Translations under genes and position numbers: made by a program
Part shown: positions 16,058 to 23,498 of the stretch, piece after piece
Layout: every line of letters starts with the position of its first letter
Position numbering within the stretch: the first letter of the stretch is position 1
Notes under the pieces: generated by a model
What the model was told of the DNA's origin: nothing
The model's database searches: none
The model's input: only the letters and a program-made list of their open reading frames with translations
From: SLLG01 sp964403935
GTDB lineage: Bacteria; Verrucomicrobiota; Verrucomicrobiia; Opitutales; Oceanipulchritudinaceae
NCBI GenBank assembly: GCA_964403935.1
Contig: CAYOIB010000003.1
Coordinates: forward strand, 19,892 to 83,891
Length of the DNA stretch: 64,000 nucleotides
Direction of reading: 5' to 3'

Positions 16058-16906
16058 TCACGATGAGGAGCCGTCCTTCTCCGTGGATGTGGAAAAGGTC
16101 AATGAAATCTCTTCCGCGCGCGCCACCCGCGCCCCGTTACAGAAAATCCACCCTTCAAATTGTGCCAAGGGCTCATGCACCTTCTTCAGGCGAATCTTCA
16201 GCTGCAAAGTATCATGGGGGCGGCAAATTTTGGTGCATCGCACGCCATCGCAGGAAACAAAATAAACCGAGCCCGGATCGACCCGCCCGGCACCTTCGAG
16301 CATGGCCGAATCGGTCTTCAGGAGAAAGAGCACCGCCAATTGGCCAAGCGCTTCCAGCATCAGGGATGCGGGAAAGACCGGGTTGCCTTTGAAATGGCCC
16401 TCGAGGAAAACTTCATCTCCCGAAATATGGTAGCTGCCCTCGGCAAACTCTCCATTGATCCGCGCTTCTTGCAGGAAGAGAAAGGGCGGGTGCTGAGGCA
16501 GGGTAGCGGCGATCTGCTCAAAATTCAAAATGTTCTTTCTGGTTGGAGGCGGGAGCCCCCGGGTCTTGGCGTCGAGGTATCCCTTGAGGTCTCCAAGCGT
16601 CCGCGTATTACGGAGCTCTTCATTCTCGATCGTGATGCCCAGCGTCTCCTCGACGAGGATCACGATCTCGACCATCAGGAGGGAATCAATCCCCAGATCA
16701 TCCATCAAGCGGGTGGAATCCTTGCCTTCACGGATAATCGGCCGAACCTCCGGTTCGACAAATCGCTCCAGAATGCCCAACACGATGACAGGGACCAGGC
16801 TTGGATCCTTGCTCTCATTGTAGGCCAGGGCGGCATCAATGGCGGACTCCGGGCATCGCTTCAGCGCCTCCCGGAGCTCATTGTCTTTCAATAGCGTCTT
16901 GGACAT
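16058..16906 (-). CDS. ACP fused to FabZ/FabA-like hotdog dehydratase
   Basis: A 282-residue two-domain protein. Residues about 40-115 are an acyl carrier domain with the phosphopantetheine site D-D-L-G-I-D-S-L (Ser75). Residues about 125-270 are a hotdog dehydratase with the FabZ-type signature E-G-H-F-K-G-N-P-V-F-P, then S-L-M-L-E-A-L-G-Q; His171 and Glu185 are the likely catalytic pair. It should dehydrate beta-hydroxyacyl chains carried on its own or another ACP. About 35 helical residues precede the ACP. FabZ is normally a stand-alone ~150-residue enzyme, so the covalent carrier points to a dedicated pathway. It is the first gene of the set with KAS2 and the two glycosyltransferases. Confidence 0.85.
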   Translation of the reverse strand: MSKTLLKDNELREALKRCPESAIDAALAYNESKDPSLVPVIVLGILERFVEPEVRPIIREGKDSTRLMDDLGIDSLLMVEIVILVEETLGITIENEELRNTRTLGDLKGYLDAKTRGLPPPTRKNILNFEQIAATLPQHPPFLFLQEARINGEFAEGSYHISGDEVFLEGHFKGNPVFPASLMLEALGQLAVLFLLKTDSAMLEGAGRVDPGSVYFVSCDGVRCTKICRPHDTLQLKIRLKKVHEPLAQFEGWIFCNGARVARAEEISLTFSTSTEKDGSSS

Positions 16907-17275
16907 TCGGTTACAGTTAGGTTTCGATCAGGCTTCCTGGTTTCTTTTTGACTGTGGCCCACGTGACGCAGCCATGTAATCACTCAATTTTCAAACCTCC
17001 TGCCTACGCCCGTCGGTCTGGACTGTAAACTCTTTATTTTTACCCGGCTGTTCCCCCGGAGCGGCTAAATATAAGGAAGTGGCAGCCCAGAGGTTCATCG
17101 GGCCATTATGTTGCACACGTAAGAACCACGCAGATCCCAAGGGGTTACAACAATCCGAAAAAACTTTCCGAGATGACGATCGCACCGGCAGCGTCTTCCG
17201 TTCTGGTTCTGCTGAACCGCGTGCGTCCAGCGCTTGCCAACACTGCGGAGAAAACGATCATCCGGATCACTAACC
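16907..17275. other. divergent intergenic region between the ACP-dehydratase gene and ligA
   Basis: These 369 bases separate two divergent genes and must hold promoters for both, but I cannot identify a convincing -35/-10 pair. It contains an A/T-rich patch around 17030-17075. A possible 36-codon open frame (17173-17283) has a stop that overlaps the ligA start. No structured RNA is recognised. Confidence 0.5.
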
Positions 17276-19315
17276 ATGGCTGAACGCACGGATATCGCCC
17301 GCCAGATCGAAACACTCCGCCAGGAGGTGGCGCGACATGAATACCTCTACCGAGTGGAGAACCAACCGGAGATCACCGACTCCGAGTTTGATGCCATGCT
17401 GCGGCAACTGCGGGAACTCGAGGAGGCCCACCCGGCACTCGTCACCCCCGGGAGCCCGACGCGAACCGTGGGTGATGACCGGCTGGCGGCCTTTGAAACC
17501 GTGCCGCATCTGCAGCCCATGGGGTCACTCGACAATACCTATAACCGTGGCGAGCTGACGGCCTTCAACCAGAGGCTGGTGCGCGCACTGGCAGGGGAGC
17601 GTCCAGATCCCGAACGGTCGTTGCCGTATATCGTCGAACCCAAGATTGACGGCCTGGCGATCAGCCTCGTCTACGAAAAGGGCCGCCTCGTCCGGGCGGT
17701 CACCCGGGGGAACGGCGTCGAAGGAGATGACGTTACCGCAAACGCCCGAACCATTGCCTCCCTTCCACCCAGCCTGAAGACGGCAAAGCCACCGGCACTT
17801 GTCGAAGTCCGCGGAGAGATATTCATGACCTTCGCGGAGTTCAACCGCATCAATGAAGAACGGGAAGCGGACGGTCTGCCAAAGTTCATGAACCCACGCA
17901 ACCTGGCCGCCGGAACGATCAAACAGCTCGACACCAGAGTCGTCGCCAAACGAAAGCTGGAACTGGTTGTTTATGGTCTCGGGGCGCACGAGGGGGTCCG
18001 CTTTGAGCGGCAACAAGATATCCACCAACAGATCAAAGACTGGGGACTGCCCGCCTTCGAACGCATCTGGACGACCGATGGGATTGAAGCCGCCTGGTCA
18101 GCCATTGAAGCGCTCGATGGCAGCCGCGCGGATTTCACCTACCCCACCGACGGGGCCGTCATCAAACTCGATCACATCCCGTGGCAACAGCTGGCGGGCA
18201 CGACGAGCAAGGCACCACGCTGGGCGATCAGCTACAAGTTCGCCGCCGAACAAGGAGAAACCGTTCTCCGCAAGATCAGCCTTCAGGTGGGCCGCACCGG
18301 TGCGCTCACACCGGTCGCCGAACTCGATCCGGTCGTCATTGCCGGCTCCAACGTCAGCCGCGCCACCCTTCACAATGAAGACGAAATCCGCCGGAAGGAT
18401 ATTCGTGAGGGCGATACCGTGATCGTGGAAAAGGCGGGGGAGATCATTCCCGCGATTGTCCGGGTGGTGACCGACAAACGGCCACCGACGGCAGTCCCCT
18501 TTGATTTCCCCGCGCGTCTGCGCGAACTCGGACACGATGCGGAACGGCTGCCCGGGCAAGCCGCCTGGCGGTTGAAAGCCCATGACAGCCCCGACTTGGT
18601 GCGTCGGCGTCTGGAGCACTTCGCCGGCCGCAATGCGATGGACATCGACGGACTGGGATCCGAGATCATCCGGCAGCTCATCGACGCCGACCTCGTGCGC
18701 GACGTCCCCGACCTCTTTCGCCTGACAACGGATGACCTTCTTCCCCTGGACAAATTTGCCCGGAAGTCGGCGGAAAACCTGATTCGTGCAATTGATGAGG
18801 CACGCGGCAACGACCTGTGGCGCCTTCTCCACGGGATCGGCATCCCTCATGTCGGAGTTCAATCAGCCAAGGACCTCGCGCGCCACTTCAAGTCAATCAA
18901 CGCCCTTATGGCTGCCGATGAGGAAGCCCTTGCGACCATCGACGGGGTCGGCCCCATCATGGCATGCGCGATCCGCGGGTTCTTTGCCGATCCGGAGAAT
19001 GAAGCCCGCGTACGCACCCTCCTTGATGAAGCCAAGGTCAACGGCGAAACCCATAAAACCGCCGGCGAGGAACAACCTCAAACGCTGGCAGGCAAAACGT
19101 TCGTCATCACCGGAACCCTTCCAACGCTTTCACGGGACGAAGCCAAGGCGCGGATCGAGGCTGCCGGCGGCAAGGCTACCGGCAGCGTCTCCAAAAAGAC
19201 CTCCTGTGTTGTCGCAGGCACCGAAGCTGGATCCAAGCTGACGAAGGCGCAAGAAATCGGCATCCCCGTCATCGATGAGGCCACCCTCCTTGAAATGCTC
19301 GAAGGCGGCGACTGA
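17276..19315 (+). CDS. ligA: NAD+-dependent DNA ligase LigA, zinc-finger cysteines replaced
   Basis: The replicative DNA ligase, 679 residues, close to normal length. Domains run in the usual order: Ia NAD-binding helices (1-70), adenylation domain with Lys123 in E-P-K-I-D-G, OB fold (~320-405), zinc-finger segment (~410-440), helix-hairpin-helix repeats (~455-585) and C-terminal BRCT (~600-675, with F-V-I-T-G-T-L). The zinc-finger segment is colinear with E. coli LigA, but the four cysteine positions are Arg414, Glu417, Arg432 and Ser438, so no zinc can bind there in the normal way. Catalytic motifs are intact and no second ligase is in the window, so it is probably functional. The start at 17276 puts the first Ia helix at the N-terminus. 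Confidence 0.97.
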   Translation: MAERTDIARQIETLRQEVARHEYLYRVENQPEITDSEFDAMLRQLRELEEAHPALVTPGSPTRTVGDDRLAAFETVPHLQPMGSLDNTYNRGELTAFNQRLVRALAGERPDPERSLPYIVEPKIDGLAISLVYEKGRLVRAVTRGNGVEGDDVTANARTIASLPPSLKTAKPPALVEVRGEIFMTFAEFNRINEEREADGLPKFMNPRNLAAGTIKQLDTRVVAKRKLELVVYGLGAHEGVRFERQQDIHQQIKDWGLPAFERIWTTDGIEAAWSAIEALDGSRADFTYPTDGAVIKLDHIPWQQLAGTTSKAPRWAISYKFAAEQGETVLRKISLQVGRTGALTPVAELDPVVIAGSNVSRATLHNEDEIRRKDIREGDTVIVEKAGEIIPAIVRVVTDKRPPTAVPFDFPARLRELGHDAERLPGQAAWRLKAHDSPDLVRRRLEHFAGRNAMDIDGLGSEIIRQLIDADLVRDVPDLFRLTTDDLLPLDKFARKSAENLIRAIDEARGNDLWRLLHGIGIPHVGVQSAKDLARHFKSINALMAADEEALATIDGVGPIMACAIRGFFADPENEARVRTLLDEAKVNGETHKTAGEEQPQTLAGKTFVITGTLPTLSRDEAKARIEAAGGKATGSVSKKTSCVVAGTEAGSKLTKAQEIGIPVIDEATLLEMLEGGD

Positions 19316-19360
19316 AGGCACCCGCCGGATGCACCCCAAAGGCCATCAAACCGCCTCTCG

Positions 19361-21109
19361 CTACCGCAGTTCCTGCCCCGTCATCGCATCGACGATCTTG
19401 AAGTTCTCCACGTGATAGGCGGGATCGGCCCGAAAACTCAACTTGACGTGGTACGTCTCTTCGATCTCGAGGAGCACCTTCTCATCTTCGTGCCGGAGAC
19501 GCTCCAAGGCATGCGGGTGACAGAAGACGCGCAGCCAATACGGATCCTTCCGCTGCTCGATCTGAGGCCTGAGCCGGCGAATGACGCTCGTAAGGCGCCG
19601 CTGGATTTCCACACTCATGGTCCGGGCACTTTTGACCGTCCCGCGGCCCGTGCAGTACGGACACGTGCTATAGAGCCCACTTGAGACGGATTCCTTGTGG
19701 CGCTGGCGCGTCATCTGCATGATGCCCAATTGCGAGATCTGCAAGATATGGCTCTTCGCCTTATCCATCTCCATGCCCTCTTTCATCCGCCGGTAGACCG
19801 CGTTTCGGTCCTTCCGCTGCTTCATGTCGATGAAATCGAGAATGATCAATCCCCCGATATTACGAAGACGGATCTGGCGCGCGATCTCGGTGGCAGCTTC
19901 AAGGTTCACCTGAAGGATGAAGTTGTCCTTCTCGTTCTTGTTCTTGTGCGCCCCTGTATTCACATCGACCGCCACCAGGGCCTCGGTCTCTTCGATAACC
20001 ACCTCACCCCCGCTCGGGAGGGGAACCCGCCGCTGGAAAGTTTGCTCGATCTGGCGCTCGATATTGAAACGCTCAAAAATTGGAATGTTCTCCTTGAAGA
20101 CGGCGATCTTGCCCCGGCTTCGCTTGGAGACCCGCTCCACCAGATCCATCATGCGCTCACCATCCTCCTCATTGTCGATGAGGACCCGGTCCACGCTCTC
20201 CGTCAGAAAATCGCGCACCGTGCGCTCAATGATATCAGGTTCGGTGTAGAGGCAGGTCGGCTGGCGGGCCTTGTCCATCCGCTCCTGAATCTCACGCCAC
20301 TCGTTGAGCAAAATGGTCAAATCGCGGACAAAGAACGTCCACCGTTTGTTCTCCCCCGCAGTACGAATGATGACGCCCATGCCCTCGGGGATCGAGAGCT
20401 TGCGCAGGATGTCCTTGAGGCGGCGGCGCTCCTTGTCGTCTTCGATCTTCCGGGATATTCCACACTGCCCGCCATATGGCATGAGAACGAGGAATCGTCC
20501 AGCAAGCGCGATATTGGTTGTCGTGCGCGGGCCTTTCGTCCCGATCGTTCCCTTCGTCACCTGCAAAACGATTTCCGAGCCGACGGGGTACAGGCCCGGA
20601 ATGTCCTTTAACGTGATCTTGTCCTTTCGCTTCTTCTGGTCATCCGTCCGCGTGTCCCGGACGTACTCCACCGCACTGTCCGATTCCGTGGCCGCGGGGA
20701 GGATATCCCAATAGTGAAGAAAGGCGTTCTTCTGCAGACCGATGTCAACAAAGGCTGCTTTCAGGCCCGGCTCCAGATTCTGGATACGGCCTTTGAAAAT
20801 AGCCCCCACGAGGCGGTCGTCCCCGGCACGTTCCAGGTCGAACTTCTCAAGGATGCCGTTGGTAAGGACAGCGACCCGCTTCTCGAGCGGCTCGGAGTTA
20901 ATTATTATTTCCCGATAAGGCTCGCTCTCGCCTCGTACCTTGGCAGCGATTCGTTGGATCAGGGGACGCGCCTTGGAGCGTTCCGCAGCCTCATGTTCGA
21001 GCTTTTCGGGATCAAGATCCTGAGAGGGCTGTTCTTTGGGAGGATGCTTCAGCTCGACCTCCTGGTCGGCTGAAAGCTGGGTAGCGGGAATATTTTCGGA
21101 TGGATTCAT
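19361..21109 (-). CDS. rng: ribonuclease E/G
   Basis: A single-strand-specific endoribonuclease for rRNA maturation and mRNA decay. About 582 residues: an acidic/basic N-terminal extension of roughly 60 residues, an S1 RNA-binding domain (V-G-A-I-F-K-G-R-I then G-L-Q-K-N-A-F-L-H), and the catalytic core with the magnesium aspartates in V-A-V-D-V-N-T-G and L-I-I-L-D-F-I-D. The zinc-link C-P-Y-C is near the dimer interface (T-C-P-Y-C-T-G-R-G). It lacks the long C-terminal degradosome scaffold of E. coli RNase E, so it is RNase G-like in size. It follows rodA on the same strand, 105 bases downstream. The start at M-N-P-S-E is chosen because upstream residues have no family match; M at 21148 is an alternative. 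Confidence 0.93.
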   Translation of the reverse strand: MNPSENIPATQLSADQEVELKHPPKEQPSQDLDPEKLEHEAAERSKARPLIQRIAAKVRGESEPYREIIINSEPLEKRVAVLTNGILEKFDLERAGDDRLVGAIFKGRIQNLEPGLKAAFVDIGLQKNAFLHYWDILPAATESDSAVEYVRDTRTDDQKKRKDKITLKDIPGLYPVGSEIVLQVTKGTIGTKGPRTTTNIALAGRFLVLMPYGGQCGISRKIEDDKERRRLKDILRKLSIPEGMGVIIRTAGENKRWTFFVRDLTILLNEWREIQERMDKARQPTCLYTEPDIIERTVRDFLTESVDRVLIDNEEDGERMMDLVERVSKRSRGKIAVFKENIPIFERFNIERQIEQTFQRRVPLPSGGEVVIEETEALVAVDVNTGAHKNKNEKDNFILQVNLEAATEIARQIRLRNIGGLIILDFIDMKQRKDRNAVYRRMKEGMEMDKAKSHILQISQLGIMQMTRQRHKESVSSGLYSTCPYCTGRGTVKSARTMSVEIQRRLTSVIRRLRPQIEQRKDPYWLRVFCHPHALERLRHEDEKVLLEIEETYHVKLSFRADPAYHVENFKIVDAMTGQELR

Positions 21110-21214
21110 GCTGGTAGGAACCGATGGTTGATGGATCGGGCTCCCCATTTTGTGGTCCAGGCTGCCGGTGCCGCACGCGGATCGAACTGGAATGACAAAC
21201 AATGCGATGAGGCA

Positions 21215-22468
21215 TCATTGAAACTCCCGACGATGGCGGTTCACACTTTGTATAATTCCCTGAAGAATACAGCAGCTCAAAATGAAGGAGCCTCCGTAAC
21301 TGACAAAAGGCAGGGGTAAGCCCGTGATCGGAGCGATGCCAATGGTCATGCCTATGTTGATGAAGACGTGGAGGAGAAAGATAACCGTAACGCCAATACA
21401 CAAAAGCATCCCAAAGCGATCACGCGCCGCTCCCGCAATCCGCACCCCGTTGGCGAGGAGGATTGTGTAGAGCCCGATCATGAGCATTCCGCCGAGAAAA
21501 CCTGTTTCCTCCGCCACAACAGCGAAGATAAAATCATTATGCGCGACTGAGCGGGGCAGATACCCGAGCCGTGCCTGCAAACCCTCACCCCAGCCCTTGC
21601 CCCAAAGACCACCGGTCCCGACCGCCTGCTGCGCCTGGATCGCGTTCCAGGCGGATCCAGTACCCTGCGGATCGACCACCTCCGGCGCAATGAAGGTCAT
21701 GATCCGCTCGCGCTGATAATCCCGCAAACCGGGGATGAAGGACGTCTCTTGGTAGAGATTGCGCGCCTCGTGAGCCGTCATCTGATTCGTCTCCAGAAAC
21801 TGGGAATACCGGTAGAGGTCGTGCACCAGAAGGACTCCCACGACCAGCACGACTCCAAAAAGCGCAATGAAGAAGCGCTCCGACAGCTTGGAGACGTATA
21901 ACAGGGCGAGGACCATGGGAGGAATAATGAGGGTGGAGCCTAGGTCGGGCTGAAGCAAAATCAAGAATATTGGTAAGGCAATGATACCTAGGACCTTAAG
22001 CACAACCCACATCGATTCCTTCAAGTTCCGCAATTCAGACCGCGCCAGAACACTCGAGACCATGATAACCATCGTGATCTTTGCTGCCTCCGACGGTTGA
22101 AAACTGAAAAAACCAAAATTCAACCACCGGCGCGCGCCCTCCCGGACGTCCCCGATGGTGAGCACACTCAGAAGGAGCACCAGTGTCAGAAGGTAGAACC
22201 AGATCGCGTTCTCCAAATAGATTTTGTAGTCGATCCGGGAGAGCACGACATAAACCCCTCCCCCCAACGCGAGCCAGACCAGCTGCCGCTTCCAAAAGGA
22301 GTTGGGAGAATATGCCTGGGAGGAATAGATGAAAAAGACACCAATAATCGCCAACGCGATAATGCAGGCCGGTCCGATCCAATCCGTCCGCCCGGATTGG
22401 GTTCGATGGATGAGACGACGGGTTGACCCAAGCAGCCGGGCACTGTCAAGTGGTCGGGCTGAAATCAT
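21215..22468 (-). CDS. rodA: rod-shape peptidoglycan glycosyltransferase RodA (SEDS family)
   Basis: A 417-residue polytopic membrane protein with about ten hydrophobic helices and SEDS motifs: F-S-F-Q-P-S-E-A-A-K near the third helix, V-A-E-E-T-G-F-L-G in the large loop, and the C-terminal L-P-L-P-F-V-S-Y-G-G-S. RodA polymerises lipid II into glycan strands for cell elongation together with a class B penicillin-binding protein. No mre genes or pbp2 are next to it; upstream lies a divergent uracil-DNA glycosylase. It is followed by the RNase E/G gene. It could be confused with FtsW, but the linkage to rng favours RodA. Confidence 0.92.
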   Translation of the reverse strand: MISARPLDSARLLGSTRRLIHRTQSGRTDWIGPACIIALAIIGVFFIYSSQAYSPNSFWKRQLVWLALGGGVYVVLSRIDYKIYLENAIWFYLLTLVLLLSVLTIGDVREGARRWLNFGFFSFQPSEAAKITMVIMVSSVLARSELRNLKESMWVVLKVLGIIALPIFLILLQPDLGSTLIIPPMVLALLYVSKLSERFFIALFGVVLVVGVLLVHDLYRYSQFLETNQMTAHEARNLYQETSFIPGLRDYQRERIMTFIAPEVVDPQGTGSAWNAIQAQQAVGTGGLWGKGWGEGLQARLGYLPRSVAHNDFIFAVVAEETGFLGGMLMIGLYTILLANGVRIAGAARDRFGMLLCIGVTVIFLLHVFINIGMTIGIAPITGLPLPFVSYGGSFILSCCILQGIIQSVNRHRREFQ

Positions 22469-22620
22469 GAACGCACACTGTTCTCAAAGGTCCTCACGGA
22501 AGAAACAAAGGAGGCACCGATACCTCGTGATTCGCCGGAGCCAGCCTTCAGCCAGACCGTAGTCTTCCGCTCTGGCGGTGCAACCTTTCCCTCACCCAAA
22601 ACAGAAATTCAACCCTTGGC

Positions 22621-23382
22621 ATGACACGGTTTGCAGATCCCTCTCCCGCCACGCTCCTGATTGAGGCGGCCTCTCGACTCGCCGAAGCCGTCGATGCCTG
22701 TGAGTTCGGCCCACCCGTTCACACCATCTACAACCCGCTGCGCTACGCTTGGCGCGGGCACCAACGCTACCTCGAACGCTTCGGGCAGATGCCGAGGCGC
22801 GTCCTCTTCATGGGGATGAATCCCGGCCCGTGGGGAATGGCACAGACCGGTGTCCCTTTCGGAGAGATCCCGAGTGTGCGTGATTGGCTTGGGATCGAAG
22901 AACCGGTGGACAAGCCCGCCATCGAACACCCCAAGCGCCCCATCGAAGGATTCGCCTGCACCCGCTCTGAAGTGAGCGGCCGACGCCTTTGGGGGCTCTT
23001 TGCTTCACAGTTTGGCACCGCCGAAGCCTTCTTTCGAGAACACTTCGTGACCAACTACTGCCCCCTCGTTTTCATGGCGACGTCCGGGGCAAACCTGACG
23101 CCCGACAAACTCCCGGTGGCGGAGCGTCTTCCGCTCGAGGCCGCCTGCGATGAGCACCTCGCGGCGGTTATTGCCGTCCTTCAGCCCGAATACGTGATCG
23201 GCATCGGGGCTTTTGCCACCCGCTGCGCTGAACGGGTGACGAAAGCGCATGCCCTCGACCTGCGCCTGGGCACGCTCCTTCACCCCAGCCCAGCCAGCCC
23301 CATCGCCAATCGTGAATGGCCCGATCGTCCGATCCGCCAGATGCAGGAACTGGGCCTGTGGCCTTCCGCACCAAAGGCCTGA
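22621..23382 (+). CDS. SMUG1-type single-strand-selective uracil-DNA glycosylase
   Basis: A 253-residue DNA repair enzyme that removes uracil from DNA in base excision repair. It has the SMUG motif 1, M-G-M-N-P-G-P-W-G-M, with Asn67 positioned as in animal SMUG1 (not the water-activating Asp of UNG). It also has the N-Y-C-P-L-V-F-M pocket strand and motif 2, H-P-S-P-A-S-P, with His221. This family is well known from vertebrates and is scattered in bacteria. The gene is divergent from rodA and stands alone; the next gene is an unrelated secreted protein. The ATG at 22621 gives a full-length protein. Confidence 0.93.
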   Translation: MTRFADPSPATLLIEAASRLAEAVDACEFGPPVHTIYNPLRYAWRGHQRYLERFGQMPRRVLFMGMNPGPWGMAQTGVPFGEIPSVRDWLGIEEPVDKPAIEHPKRPIEGFACTRSEVSGRRLWGLFASQFGTAEAFFREHFVTNYCPLVFMATSGANLTPDKLPVAERLPLEAACDEHLAAVIAVLQPEYVIGIGAFATRCAERVTKAHALDLRLGTLLHPSPASPIANREWPDRPIRQMQELGLWPSAPKA

Positions 23383-23498
23383 ACGCGATCACTGGCCACG
23401 GCTCTAACCAAAACATACAAGTTTGCCCGTCGGCCAACCTTGACGCCGCACGGCCCCGCGGTGAGGATGGCATCACCCCCTATCCCTTTTCTTTCCCC

